Shown: one piece after another, positions 7,440 through 16,248 of the stretch | Position numbering within the stretch: position 1 is the stretch's first letter | How the letters are laid out: every line of letters starts with the position of its first letter | From: Nitrospirota bacterium | GTDB taxonomy: Bacteria > Nitrospirota > Thermodesulfovibrionia > SZUA-242 | Reading direction: 5' to 3' | Assembly (NCBI GenBank): GCA_016212095.1 | Contig: JACRHH010000010.1 | Span: 1-64,000 of the forward strand | Length of the DNA: 64,000 nucleotides | Translations under genes and position numbers: made by a program | The notes under the pieces: model-generated | Database searches by the model: none | What the model was told of the DNA's origin: nothing | What the model saw: the letters and a program-made list of their open reading frames with translations, nothing else

Positions 7440-9272
7440 TCACTCATCCAGCCCGTGCAACGCCCCGCCCTTGGCAAACATGGCGTCCACGCGCCGTTCA
7501 ATCTCCGGGTCTTCCACAAGCGGCGGCGCGTATCCGGGTTTCACGCGGGCATCGATCACCAGCGAACCCGCGCAGCCCCAATGTTTTTTCTCGATGAACG
7601 AGCCGACGCCGTAAACGTCGCGCGCCGGATCGGATCGGGTGAACACCGTCCAGACGAAATTGTCTGTCGTCCGCGCCGTAAATTCGCTGTCGTCCGCAAC
7701 AATAATCAGCGGAAATGAATTTATCAGGTCATCCGGCCTGAACGCATCGCAGAACCTCTCGACCGCGTCGTCGTCGCTTCCGCACGGCGGCCCGACGATA
7801 ACCAGCACGCCGGGAAGCGCAACCTGCGGACTGGAAAATCCTGACGGCAGATTCAGCCCGCCTGGAATCACTGTGGGCAACACGCGCAATTTCGGCCCGG
7901 CAGCCGCAATCGCCGCCTTCGATCCCTGATTGAACGCGCCGCCGGTGTAGTCAAGCGTGTCTATCGTGGTTCGCGTATGAAAATGTATGTCGCGCCGCCA
8001 GTCAACCCGCTCAAGAACGTGCCGGAAAAACGCCGGAATATCGTGGATGTCGAGGCCCGGATCGTCTTGGCTGGCCGCGATGAAAAGATATTTCGCAAGC
8101 GAAAGCTGGCCGTGGCCCAAAATCGCGTTTGCGGCGGTGAGCAGTTCCATCGGACGCCTGCGCTCGTCGTATGGCGTGTACCGCTCGCTTCCGATGGCGA
8201 ACAACAGCGGGTGAACGCCGGCGGAATCTACGGCGTGAACCGCGTGAACGCCCGGAAGAACCGCCGGCACAAGCCGTCCGGCAAGCTCGTGGATGAACGC
8301 GCCGAAGTTCGTGTCTTCCTGCGGCGGGCGGCCCACTGTGGTAAACGGCCAGATAGCGCCGGTTCGATGATAGACGTTCTTCACCCGTAGCGCCGGAAAA
8401 TCGTGAACGAGGCTGTAGTAGCCAAGATGATCGCCGAACGGGCCTTCGGGCCGCAGCAGCTCCGGCTCCAGAACGCCGGTTATGCAGAAATCGGCCTCGG
8501 CAGGCATCGGAAGCTCGCCATCAGGCGCAACCATGTTTATGCGGCCTCCGGCAAGAATTCCGGCGAAATACAGCTCCGGCATGTCTTCCGGCAGCGGCAT
8601 CACGGCAGCCACTGTGAGGCTGGGCGGCCCGCCCACGAAAATGTTTACGCGAAGCGGCTCGCCGCGCTCAATCGCCTCGGCCTGATGCACGCCGATTCCG
8701 CGATGAATCTGGTAGTGAATGCCCACCTCCTCGTTCGGCGCGTAGCTGTTGCCCGAAATCTGCACGCGGTACATGCCGATGTTCGAGTGGCGGAAGCCCA
8801 AATTGCGCGGGCTTTCGGAATAGACCTGCGGAAGCGTGATGAACGCCCCGCCGTCGCGCGGCCACGATTTAAGCTGCGGCAGCCTGTCGATGGCGGTCTT
8901 GTTTGCCAGAATCGGGCCGCTTCCCACCCTTTTCGGCAGCATGTGAAGCGCGCCGCGCGCGGCTGTGAAAAGCCCGCCCGGATTTCTGGCAAACGACGCC
9001 GGATTCACCTTCACGTCAACCAGCTTTTCGATAACGCGCAAGGCGTCGCGGAATATGAACCGGGTGCGCTCCATTGTGCCGAACAGGTTGCCGAGCATCG
9101 GAAACGCGCAGCCTTTCACGCGGGTAAAAAGAAGCGCCGGGCCGCCAGCCCTGTAAACCCGCCGCTGGATTACGCCTATTTCGATGTTCGGATCGACCTC
9201 GCAGTCGATTCTGACAAGCTGATTCGTCCGCTCAAGATCGCGGACGCATTCGGAGAGATTGCGGTAGCCCAT
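7440..9272 (-). CDS. UbiD-family prenyl-FMN decarboxylase
   Basis: A 610-residue member of the UbiD family, which decarboxylates aromatic or unsaturated acids using prenylated FMN and a metal. Visible family features: MGYRNLSECVRDLERTNQL at the start, IGMYRVQI in the cofactor-binding domain, and PEGPFGDHLGYYS with the catalytic-region Glu. The length and C-terminal extension fit the long forms linked to ubiquinone or futalosine-route menaquinone synthesis (UbiD/MqnL-like), but the substrate is not certain. ATG 9272 is chosen because upstream codons overlap the next gene and encode low-complexity residues. It is the last gene of a three-gene minus-strand set. Confidence 0.8.
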   Translation of the reverse strand: MGYRNLSECVRDLERTNQLVRIDCEVDPNIEIGVIQRRVYRAGGPALLFTRVKGCAFPMLGNLFGTMERTRFIFRDALRVIEKLVDVKVNPASFARNPGGLFTAARGALHMLPKRVGSGPILANKTAIDRLPQLKSWPRDGGAFITLPQVYSESPRNLGFRHSNIGMYRVQISGNSYAPNEEVGIHYQIHRGIGVHQAEAIERGEPLRVNIFVGGPPSLTVAAVMPLPEDMPELYFAGILAGGRINMVAPDGELPMPAEADFCITGVLEPELLRPEGPFGDHLGYYSLVHDFPALRVKNVYHRTGAIWPFTTVGRPPQEDTNFGAFIHELAGRLVPAVLPGVHAVHAVDSAGVHPLLFAIGSERYTPYDERRRPMELLTAANAILGHGQLSLAKYLFIAASQDDPGLDIHDIPAFFRHVLERVDWRRDIHFHTRTTIDTLDYTGGAFNQGSKAAIAAAGPKLRVLPTVIPGGLNLPSGFSSPQVALPGVLVIVGPPCGSDDDAVERFCDAFRPDDLINSFPLIIVADDSEFTARTTDNFVWTVFTRSDPARDVYGVGSFIEKKHWGCAGSLVIDARVKPGYAPPLVEDPEIERRVDAMFAKGGALHGLDE

Positions 9273-9283
9273 GAAAAAACCGG

Positions 9284-9535
9284 TTACGCCGGGAAGAACG
9301 TTTTTAGAATTATTGCGATTATGCCGCCGATTATTATGCCGAGCATCCACTTTACAAGCGCCATGTCGGCTTTTATAGGGGCAAGTTCCAACTGAAGGTC
9401 TTTTTTTGTGGCGAAATCGGTTTCACCCTGAGCATCCCTGAAGGCTTCAGTAAAAGCCTCTGCCTGCTGCTCGGAAATCCCGGCATCCTTCAGCTTTCGT
9501 ATGAACCTGTGAGTATCGAGGGTTGTCGTCGCCAT
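9284..9535 (-). CDS. DUF1640/CCDC90-like small coiled-coil protein
   Basis: An 83-residue protein with the same plan as the gene at 595-846: LDTHRFIRKLKDAG, EAFTEAFRDAQGE, the conserved TDFATKKDLQLEL, a short helix and a C-terminal membrane anchor (about residues 61-82). It is closer to the common bacterial form of this family. Its role is unknown. It lies between the thioesterase (7 bases upstream) and the UbiD-family gene (11 bases downstream), so it is probably co-transcribed with both. Confidence 0.75.
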   Translation of the reverse strand: MATTTLDTHRFIRKLKDAGISEQQAEAFTEAFRDAQGETDFATKKDLQLELAPIKADMALVKWMLGIIIGGIIAIILKTFFPA

Positions 9536-9542
9536 AGCGCTA

Positions 9543-9938
9543 CTATATCACGAGAGGCGTCTTATTCCCATTGTCATCCACGCAGACAAACGTTATGTGC
9601 GTTGAGAATATCAGTTCCTCGTCGGCCTTTTTAAGCTCGCTCCGGTAGACGTTGGCCTGGTATTGAACCGATGTCCGGCCCTGAGTTGTCTTGTTCACCT
9701 CGAATCGCAGGATCGAGCCTTCGCGCACGCTTTTACGGAATTCCACCTTGTCGAGCGCGATGGTTACAAACCGGCGGCCCGGAAATTCGAGGCTGGCCGC
9801 GATCCATGCGATTTCGTCCACCCATTTGAGCAGATTGCCGCCGAAGAGGTAGCCGAAGTGGTTCAGGTGCTCCGGCATCACGAGTTTATGGTTTTCCACT
9901 GGGTTCTCCTTTGTTCCGTCGTCATGATCAGAAAGCAA
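9543..9938 (-). CDS. Hotdog-fold acyl-CoA thioesterase
   Basis: A 131-residue single hotdog domain of the YciA/BFIT-type acyl-CoA thioesterases, which release free fatty acids from acyl-CoA. The signature NHFGYLFGGNLLKWVDEIA (residues 26-44) contains the Asn and Asp positions used for catalysis in this family, and VEFRKSVREGSILRF follows as the expected central strand. Start GTG/ATG choice is uncertain by a few codons because no strong ribosome site is visible. It is the first gene of the minus-strand set that ends with the UbiD-family decarboxylase. Confidence 0.8.
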   Translation of the reverse strand: MLSDHDDGTKENPVENHKLVMPEHLNHFGYLFGGNLLKWVDEIAWIAASLEFPGRRFVTIALDKVEFRKSVREGSILRFEVNKTTQGRTSVQYQANVYRSELKKADEELIFSTHITFVCVDDNGNKTPLVI

Positions 9939-10145
9939 ACCATTGAACGCTGCATGACGTCAAGAATTATCCGCTCATCATTATGGCTCAGCCGGCTTCA
10001 ACGACCGGTTCCGGCAATTTTACCCGTAACGAAAGGTAACGGCGGAGGCGTTCCATTTTCGGCGCAGGGTTTCCTGAGCTGTTTTCGTAATTGCCAACAT
10101 ATTGAATTCACATAATTATTTAGCACGCAAAGACCGCTTCAAACC

Positions 10146-10162
10146 TGGCATGTCTATTGCTT
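10146..10162 (+). promoter_or_regulatory. Sigma-54-type promoter candidate
   Basis: TGGCATGTCTATTGCTT matches the -24/-12 pattern of sigma-54 promoters, with GG and GC separated by 10 bases. It lies before the acetate-uptake operon. It overlaps the TTG at 10157 that an open-frame search takes as the start, which would place the transcript start near 10172, just before ATG 10175. No enhancer-binding protein gene is in the window. Confidence 0.45.
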
Positions 10163-10174
10163 AACGATGCCGAA

Positions 10175-12079
10175 ATGATAATAGAAGAAGTACTTGAATT
10201 CTTTTCGAAGACGCCGCCTTTCCAGTTTCTCGATGAAGCATCGCGAAGGAGCATTGCCGGTGGTGTTTCGGTCGAGTTCTATCCGAAGGGCTTCACCATT
10301 CTTGCCCAGAACGGCCCGCCGAGCCGGTATCTTCGCGTGGTTAAAAAGGGCGCCGTGAAGGTCTTCATGAAATCACCCGAAGCAGAGGACGTGGTGATCG
10401 ATTACCGGAGCGAGGGCGATTCCTTCGGATTTCTGTCTCTTGTGAGCGACGACCGTTCACGGACGAATATCGTTGCCGCAACCGATACCATCTGTTATCT
10501 GATAGACCGTGAAACCACGCTTCGGCTGATGGACGCAAATCCGGCTTTCACGGAGTTTTTCCTGAAGTCGTTTTTCACCCAATATATCGACAAGACCTAT
10601 CGCGAGATGCGAAACCGGAGCCTGCTCTGCGGCGGCGGGGGCGACAAGCTTCTGTTTTCCACTCCGGTTGGCGAGCTTGCGACCAGGGGCGTGGTGACCG
10701 CTTCACGCGACATATCCATCCGGGATGCTGCCGAGGTGATGTCCCGCAGCCGGATAAGCTGCGTTGTGCTCACCGACGCGGACGGCGTGCCGGTGGGGAT
10801 CATAACCGACCGCGATCTGCGCGACAAGGTTGTGTCGAAGGGGCGGGATGTTTCGGGGCCTGTCGCCGATATCATGAGCGTTTCACTCATAAGGGCGGAT
10901 GAGCGGGAATACTGCTTCGAGGCGCTTCTTAAGATGGTTCGCTACGGCATTCACCATCTGCTTATCGTGGGCGATGGCAAGCTGAGGGGCATCATCACCA
11001 ACCACGATCTCATGATGCTTCAGGGCACGTCGCCCATTTCTGTGGCGCGCGAGATTGAGCATCAGACCACCATCGACGGGCTGGTTCCGGCTGCCGGCAA
11101 GGTGAACAAGATCATCGCGCTTCTGCTGAAGGAAGGGGCGCGGGCAAGCAACATCACCAAGATACTCACAGAGATCAACGACCGGCTCCTTCAAAAGATT
11201 CTGGAAATTACCGAGAAACGGCTGGGCCAGCCGCCCGTGCCTTACTGCTGGATAGTCTACGGCAGCGAAGGCAGGCGCGAGCAGACCTTCCGCACCGATC
11301 AGGACAACGCGATCATATACGCGAATTGTCAGGAAACCGAGCAGGAAAGCCGGGCCAAGGCATATTTTGCCGAGTTCGCCCTGTCCGTGCGCGACAGCCT
11401 GGAACAGTGCGGTTTTCCGCACTGTCCGGCAGGTTACATGGCGAGCAACCAGCAGTGGTGCCAGCCGATACGCGTCTGGAAGAAATACCTGTCGGGCTGG
11501 ATAAGCAACCCGACAGCAGACGCGGTGCTGAAATCGCTTATCTTTTTTGATTTCAGGCCGGTTCACGGCGATTTCCGCCTTGCCGACGATCTTCGCGCGC
11601 ATCTGCAATCCGCGCTCGAAGCACACGAGATTTTCGTGGGACACATGGCCAACATGATCGTGAAGAACAGCCCGCCGGTGGGTTTCTTCAAATCGTTCAT
11701 CGTCGATAAAAGCGGCGAGCACAAGGATGAGTTGAACCTGAAGGTGAAGGGGATTGCCCTGATCGTGGATATAGTCCGGCTTTTCGCGCTCGAAAAGGGC
11801 GTGGATGAAACCTCCACGATCGACCGGATTGCCGCCCTCCGGAACCGCCACACCATAGTTGAGGAGTACGCCGACGAGCTTGAGCACGCGTTCGAGTTCA
11901 TGATGCTGCTTCGCATTCATCATCAGTTCGCGCAGATAGAGGCCGGGACGGAGCCGGACAACTTCATCAATCCGGAAAAGCTTGGCGCGATGGAGAAAAA
12001 GACCATGCGCGAGGCGTTCGGCCTCATCTCGCGGATTCAGGATGTGTTGATTGAGCGCTACAAGCCGCTCATTTGGTAG
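10175..12079 (+). CDS. cNMP-binding/CBS/DUF294 nucleotidyltransferase regulator
   Basis: About 634 residues. Order: cyclic-nucleotide-binding-like domain (about 12-135), two CBS repeats (about 170-290; DADGVPVGIITDRDLRD and DGKLRGIITNHDLM), a DUF294 nucleotidyltransferase domain with YGSEGRREQ and TDQDNAIIY (about 360-385) resembling the GlnD uridylyltransferase core, and a C-terminal DUF294_C helical domain. It is probably a signal-transducing enzyme sensing adenylates or cyclic nucleotides. It is encoded with a DEDDh exonuclease, DUF485 and an acetate symporter, a conserved arrangement in many bacteria, suggesting control of acetate uptake. TTG 10157 would add six residues; I prefer ATG 10175 because of the overlapping promoter. 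Confidence 0.85.
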   Translation: MIIEEVLEFFSKTPPFQFLDEASRRSIAGGVSVEFYPKGFTILAQNGPPSRYLRVVKKGAVKVFMKSPEAEDVVIDYRSEGDSFGFLSLVSDDRSRTNIVAATDTICYLIDRETTLRLMDANPAFTEFFLKSFFTQYIDKTYREMRNRSLLCGGGGDKLLFSTPVGELATRGVVTASRDISIRDAAEVMSRSRISCVVLTDADGVPVGIITDRDLRDKVVSKGRDVSGPVADIMSVSLIRADEREYCFEALLKMVRYGIHHLLIVGDGKLRGIITNHDLMMLQGTSPISVAREIEHQTTIDGLVPAAGKVNKIIALLLKEGARASNITKILTEINDRLLQKILEITEKRLGQPPVPYCWIVYGSEGRREQTFRTDQDNAIIYANCQETEQESRAKAYFAEFALSVRDSLEQCGFPHCPAGYMASNQQWCQPIRVWKKYLSGWISNPTADAVLKSLIFFDFRPVHGDFRLADDLRAHLQSALEAHEIFVGHMANMIVKNSPPVGFFKSFIVDKSGEHKDELNLKVKGIALIVDIVRLFALEKGVDETSTIDRIAALRNRHTIVEEYADELEHAFEFMMLLRIHHQFAQIEAGTEPDNFINPEKLGAMEKKTMREAFGLISRIQDVLIERYKPLIW

Positions 12080-12082
12080 CCG

Positions 12083-12787
12083 ATGATGAATTTACTTCCA
12101 TTCAGACGGAAACCGGCCTCATCGGTCAACATGGACGCTAAACCGTCCGAGGCGCGCTATGTTGTCTTCGACACCGAGCTTACCGGCCTCGACGAGCGCA
12201 AGAACGCCATTGTCTCGATCGGCGCGGTCAGGATGATGAATGGCAAGATCGATCTGGCGGATTCATTCCACCGGTTGGTAAAACCCAAAAACGGTCTTAC
12301 ATGGAAGAGCATCGTCATCCACGGCATCACCCCGTCGGAGGTGGAGGAAGAGCAGGACATTGCCGCCGTGCTGACGGAATTTGCCCGTTATTGCGGAAGC
12401 GATCCGGTTGTCGGCTACTGCGTGGATATTGACCTCGCGTTCCTGAAGCGCGAGGCCGCGCGTGTTTCGCTGCCGCCAGTCACCAACCAGTCGATAGATG
12501 TCGTGCCGCTGTACGAATGGCTTGGAAGCAGGGGGAACGCCCCATGCGGAAGCAACGCCCTAACCGGACGATACCGGCTGCAAGACATGGCGCGCGCCAT
12601 GGGCATATCGGCCAATGGAGCGCACAACGCGCTCATCGACGCCTACATCACCGCGCAGGTTTTTCAGCGGCTTCTGCCCTCCGCGGCAGCTTCGGGAATA
12701 GAAAGCCTTGGCGGCCTGATCCGGGCCGCCGGTAAATTCAGGGGAGGTGACAGAAATACTGCCGTTCTGGGGATGTGCAATTTCTAG
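12083..12787 (+). CDS. DEDDh 3'-5' exonuclease, DNA polymerase III epsilon-like
   Basis: A 234-residue exonuclease. ExoI motif FDTELTG lies near residue 29, ExoII YCVDIDLAFL near 111, and ExoIII GAHNALIDAYITAQVF near 178, giving the full D-E-D-H-D set. It is not the replicative proofreading subunit by context: it begins 3 bases after the cNMP/CBS/DUF294 gene and precedes the acetate permease genes, as in many other genomes where this pair accompanies ActP. Its substrate is unknown; a role in degrading a signalling RNA or nucleotide is only a guess. Confidence 0.8.
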   Translation: MMNLLPFRRKPASSVNMDAKPSEARYVVFDTELTGLDERKNAIVSIGAVRMMNGKIDLADSFHRLVKPKNGLTWKSIVIHGITPSEVEEEQDIAAVLTEFARYCGSDPVVGYCVDIDLAFLKREAARVSLPPVTNQSIDVVPLYEWLGSRGNAPCGSNALTGRYRLQDMARAMGISANGAHNALIDAYITAQVFQRLLPSAAASGIESLGGLIRAAGKFRGGDRNTAVLGMCNF

Positions 12788-12858
12788 GTGTTGCCGTAGC
12801 GCCGTGGGCGCGTAAGTTTGTATGGCTTGAAAAATATCAGTGCAAGAGGAGGCATGAA

Positions 12859-13176
12859 ATGAGTCAAAAAACATCTCACAAGAGCATTCATGAAATCATG
12901 GAAGATCCGGATTTCAAGAAGCTCAAGAGCCAGAAGGATTCGATATCGCTTGTGCTCACTATCCTTGAACTCGTGCTCTACTTCGGGTTCATAGGTCTTA
13001 TCGCATTCAACAGGGAGCTGCTGTCGTCGAAATTCAGCGGAGCGATAACGGTCGGCATTCCAATAGCGGTTGGAACCATCATTCTTTCGTGGGTGCTTAC
13101 AGGAATCTATGTGCGTTGGGCCAACACAAAATATGATCATCTCGTGGCCAACGTGAAAGAGAAAGTGGGAGGATAA
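12859..13176 (+). CDS. DUF485 membrane protein, acetate-permease partner
   Basis: A 105-residue protein with two membrane helices (about 32-55 and 63-88) and the family blocks [17 protein letters not shown] and [14 protein letters not shown]485 proteins are almost always encoded next to ActP-type symporters (YjcH in E. coli) and probably assist them. ATG 12859 has AGGAGG 6 bases upstream; the longer open frame from 12775 overlaps the exonuclease and is not needed. The symporter starts 4 bases after its stop. Confidence 0.85.
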   Translation: MSQKTSHKSIHEIMEDPDFKKLKSQKDSISLVLTILELVLYFGFIGLIAFNRELLSSKFSGAITVGIPIAVGTIILSWVLTGIYVRWANTKYDHLVANVKEKVGG

Positions 13177-13180
13177 GATA

Positions 13181-15061
13181 ATGCCGCAGGCAGCAGTTCA
13201 GACAACAATCGGACAGGTTCACGCAACATCCATACTGTTTTTCATTGCCTTCATCTCCGCCACTCTCGGCATCACATACTGGGCGGCCAAGAGAACAAAG
13301 ACCACGAAGGAATTCTACGCGGCGGGCCGCAGCATCACCGGCTTCCAGAACGGTCTCGCGCTTGCGGGCGACTACATGAGCGCGGCCTCGTTCCTGGGCA
13401 TCGCCGGACTTGTGTCAACCAAGGGTTACGACGGCCTGATCTACTCGGTCGGATGGCTGGTCGGATGGCCAATCCTGACGTTTCTGATCGCGGAGCCGCT
13501 TCGCAACCTCGGAAAGTACACGTTTTCCGACGTGGTGGCCTACCGCCTGAATCCAAAACCGATCCGGGCCGCGGCGGCAGCCGGCTCGCTTGTCACCGTG
13601 CTTTTCTACCTTATCGCGCAGATGGTCGGCGCGGGCACGCTCATAAAGCTGATGTTCGGTCTTCCGTTTGAAATCGCGCTTGTGGCGGTCGGCACGCTGA
13701 TGATCATGTATGTGCTCTTCGGCGGAATGCTTGCAACCACATGGGTGCAGATCATAAAGGCCGTGCTTCTTCTTGGCGGCGCAACGGTTCTGGTTATTCT
13801 TACCCTGTCGAAATTCGGATTCAGCTACGGAGAGCTCTTCTCGCAGGCCGCCAACACCTATGGCGACAAGTTTCTTGAGCCGGGCACGCTCGTGACCAGC
13901 CCGCTTGAGGCATTCTCGCTTGGCCTCGCGCTGATGTTCGGAACCGCCGGACTGCCGCACATTCTCATGCGGTTCTACACCGTGCCGGACGCCAAGGAAG
14001 CGAGGAAATCGGTTTTCTACGCAACAGGCTTCATCGGCTACTTCTACATCCTTACCGTGACCATCGGATTCGGCGCTGCGGTGCTCGTGGGCCAGAAAGT
14101 TATCATGGGCATCGACAAGGGCGGCAACATGGCGGCTCCGCTGCTTGCCGAGGCGCTTGGCGGAACCCCGTTCCTCGGATTCCTTGCCGCCGTTGCCTTC
14201 GCGACAATCCTTGCCGTGGTGGCCGGACTTACCTTGGCCGGAGCCTCGGCGCTTTCGCATGATCTCTACGTGGGCGTTATCCGCAACGGTGTAGCCAACG
14301 AGAAGGAAGAGGTCAAGGTTGCAAAGGGCGCGACGCTCGGTCTTGGCATCGCGGCGATAGTTCTGGGCATGTTGTTCAAGGGGCAAAACGTGGCGTTCAT
14401 GGTCGGCCTTGCGTTCGCGGTTGCATGCAGCGCCAATTTCCCGGCGCTTCTCCTTTCGATCGTCTGGAAGAAGTTCACGACCAACGGAGCCGTGGCCAGC
14501 ATCATCACCGGCCTTGTCCTTGCCGCCGGACTCATATTCCTGAGCCCGACAGTATGGGTTGACGTTATTCACGCAACCGAGAAGAAGGCGGTGGAGACGA
14601 AAATAGCCGACGCCGACAAGGCGATGAAGGCGAGCGTCGAGGCTCTCACAAAGCAGAAGGCAGCCATCCCCGACACCGGAAAGATGGACGCCGAGATTGC
14701 TGCGATCAAGGCCGGGTTCGACGCGAAGAAGAAGTCGATGAAGGGCAAGGCGTTGAAGGAAGCCGAGGCTGCCACGGCGGCCAAGGTCGCCGAAATTGAA
14801 AGACTGAAGGCGGCGGCTCCGGATCCGAAGAAGATCGATGCCGAAATAGCCGCAGCCAAGACCGGCTTCGATGCCAGGAAAAAAGAGCTTGCCGCCCAGA
14901 TGCCGCAGGCGATCTTCCCCATGAAGAACCCGGCGGTTATCTCGATGGGGCTTGCATTCCTCGTCGGCATACTTGTTTCGCTCATGAAAGCCGATCCGGT
15001 TGCCCAAGCGAAGTTCGAGGATGAGAAACTCAGGACGTATCTGGGCATAGGCGCGGAATAG
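13181..15061 (+). CDS. actP: Acetate/cation symporter, ActP-like, with extra coiled-coil insert
   Basis: A 626-residue sodium:solute symporter (SSS family) transporting short carboxylates, probably acetate. Family blocks include [15 protein letters not shown] and [15 protein letters not shown] in the first helices, [21 protein letters not shown], and [13 protein letters not shown]. It is longer than the common form of about 550 residues because of a charged Ala/Lys/Glu insert at residues 464-580 between the last helices. The insert holds two copies of an 18-residue motif ([18 protein letters not shown] and [18 protein letters not shown]) and looks like a helical hairpin. GGGAGGATAAG precedes ATG 13181. 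Confidence 0.85.
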   Translation: MPQAAVQTTIGQVHATSILFFIAFISATLGITYWAAKRTKTTKEFYAAGRSITGFQNGLALAGDYMSAASFLGIAGLVSTKGYDGLIYSVGWLVGWPILTFLIAEPLRNLGKYTFSDVVAYRLNPKPIRAAAAAGSLVTVLFYLIAQMVGAGTLIKLMFGLPFEIALVAVGTLMIMYVLFGGMLATTWVQIIKAVLLLGGATVLVILTLSKFGFSYGELFSQAANTYGDKFLEPGTLVTSPLEAFSLGLALMFGTAGLPHILMRFYTVPDAKEARKSVFYATGFIGYFYILTVTIGFGAAVLVGQKVIMGIDKGGNMAAPLLAEALGGTPFLGFLAAVAFATILAVVAGLTLAGASALSHDLYVGVIRNGVANEKEEVKVAKGATLGLGIAAIVLGMLFKGQNVAFMVGLAFAVACSANFPALLLSIVWKKFTTNGAVASIITGLVLAAGLIFLSPTVWVDVIHATEKKAVETKIADADKAMKASVEALTKQKAAIPDTGKMDAEIAAIKAGFDAKKKSMKGKALKEAEAATAAKVAEIERLKAAAPDPKKIDAEIAAAKTGFDARKKELAAQMPQAIFPMKNPAVISMGLAFLVGILVSLMKADPVAQAKFEDEKLRTYLGIGAE

Positions 15062-15133
15062 AACGCGACGTTTTATTAGCTACAAGGCGCCGATAAACCC
15101 GCAGCCATCTCCCTCCTTCGGCGCCTTACACTG

Positions 15134-15171
15134 CCGTCCGGGAAGTCAGCCTCCCGGACGGTTCTTTTTTT
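15134..15171 (+). terminator. Rho-independent terminator of the acetate operon
   Basis: CCGTCCGGGA and TCCCGGACGG form a perfect 10-bp stem with an 8-base loop, followed by TTCTTTTTTT. It lies 72 bases after the symporter stop codon. Confidence 0.85.
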
Positions 15172-15371
15172 GCAAAAGGAATGGTTCGAATATTTTTCAG
15201 GCCTGGCAGGTTTGGTGTATGATGGGGAGTATGTCACGCCACTGTTTATTAAAAGCAATCCGACGAAGGCAGTGGAAGGATAAGCTGCTGAAGGCTGCGT
15301 GATTACTTTTCCATGCGTAGCCAAGATAAACACCGTCAACCGTCAGTTGATTCATGTCAAGGGCTGGTGCG
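15172..15371. other. Spacer with no assignable gene
   Basis: Short open frames occur on both strands, but none has a recognisable domain or a ribosome site. The stretch lies at the edge of a toxin-antitoxin islet and may be decayed accessory DNA. Confidence 0.4.
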
Positions 15372-15635
15372 ATGCAGATCAGATATTCCGATAAATCCTT
15401 AAAACAGTTCGAGAAGATAGCCAAGGGCGACAGAAAAAGCGCCGAAATGATATTGAACGCTATCGAAGCATACGCTGAGAATAAATCTGGACGGCTTGAT
15501 GTTAAGATTCTGTAAGGTAATTTCGGCGATCTCAGAAGGCTTCGGGGCGGAAACTACAGGGTGATCTTTGATGATGACGGATTCATTATGTCAGTTTATG
15601 AGGTAAAACACAGACAGGAGGCATACCATGATTAA
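15372..15635 (+). pseudogene. RelE-family toxin gene inactivated by a nonsense codon
   Basis: From ATG 15372 the frame encodes MQIRYSDKSLKQFEKIAKGD and continues to DVKIL, then meets TAA at 15513-15515. After the stop the same frame resumes with GNFGDLRRLRGGNYRVIF, VYEVKHRQEAYHD and a stop at 15633-15635. The pieces together match a RelE/ParE-type ribosome-dependent RNase in one reading frame (DVKxLxG, RLRxGxYRVIF, HRxxaY). A single Lys or Gln codon changed to TAA would explain this. The 3' end overlaps the antitoxin start by 8 bases, as in an intact toxin-first module. Confidence 0.85.
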
Positions 15636-15813
15636 AACCCAGGTAATCAAGGAGGACAGCAGGCCAGTGGCGGTTATTCTGGATTATCAGGAATATCGCA
15701 GACTTAAGGAGATTGAACAGGACAAGTTCGACTACGATTCAGCGATAATAACCAAAAACAGAACAAAAAAATGGACAAGCCATAGCGAACTTAAGGCAAA
15801 GCTAGGGTTGTAA
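15628..15813 (+). CDS. Phd/YefM-like antitoxin, partner of the broken RelE toxin
   Basis: A 61-residue antitoxin. MIKTQVIKEDSRPVAVILDY and EYRRLKEIEQDKFDY match the DNA-binding and linker part of Phd/YefM-type antitoxins encoded with RelE toxins; the short C-terminus would wrap the toxin. ATG 15628 has AGGAGG 5 bases upstream. The frame is intact although its toxin is interrupted, so it may now act only as a repressor or protect against related toxins. Confidence 0.75.
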   Translation: MIKTQVIKEDSRPVAVILDYQEYRRLKEIEQDKFDYDSAIITKNRTKKWTSHSELKAKLGL

Positions 15814-15903
15814 AATGGCTGAAGCGTCTTCTTCCGAGGAAGGCGAGGTTCGGCTTGTAAACCTGATACTGTAAGGCTATTCGATGGAAAGTGACCGCAA
15901 TAA

Positions 15904-16248
15904 ATGAGCGTTTTCAGAATACAGTACGCGATCAAATATCATGACGCGATCAAATATCATGAGGATGCGACAATGCTGTACGGACATGCCCGGTTCAACA
16001 GCGCCATGTCCCGGCTCTACTATGCGTCATTCCACGCAATGTGGGCGGCTCTCGGTGATCCGGAAACAGGCCGCACATGGAAGCATCTCGCCATCATCAA
16101 GCCGTTTGTTCATGGATTTTGGTTCAGCCCTTCCCATGGACGGCAATCTGCCGGGTTGCTGGAAAATTTCAGGTTGCCGTTGAGACAGATGCTTGAAATG
16201 GTTGATAATGTCATCAAGTCAGTGACAGAATACAGGAAGCAATTATGA
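15904..16248 (+). CDS. HEPN-domain protein, toxin-like
   Basis: A 114-residue all-helical HEPN protein. The core YHEDATMLYGHARFNSAMS and RLYYASFHAMWAAL resembles the first two helices of HEPN proteins that pair with minimal nucleotidyltransferases or act as RNases. The canonical R-x4-6-H pair is not clear: RLYYASFH (R-x6-H) in helix 2 is the best candidate. An 18-bp perfect tandem duplication (15926-15961) adds six codons (AIKYHD then AIKYHE) near the N-terminus. The stop codon overlaps the next start by ATGA, so it is coupled to the small gene at 16245. Confidence 0.65.
   Translation: MSVFRIQYAIKYHDAIKYHEDATMLYGHARFNSAMSRLYYASFHAMWAALGDPETGRTWKHLAIIKPFVHGFWFSPSHGRQSAGLLENFRLPLRQMLEMVDNVIKSVTEYRKQL
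15926..15961 (+). repeat. 18-bp perfect tandem duplication inside the HEPN gene
   Basis: ACGCGATCAAATATCATG occurs twice without a gap (15926-15943 and 15944-15961). It keeps the reading frame and duplicates six codons. It looks like a recent slippage event. Confidence 0.9.

Noticed and set aside
13415-15007. 530-codon minus-strand open frame opposite the acetate symporter
   Set aside because: Exactly antisense to the symporter and made of Arg, His and Gly-rich sequence; no family similarity.
15197-15424. 75-codon minus-strand open frame near the acetate operon terminator
   Set aside because: No ribosome site or similarity, and it overlaps the start of the relE pseudogene on the other strand.
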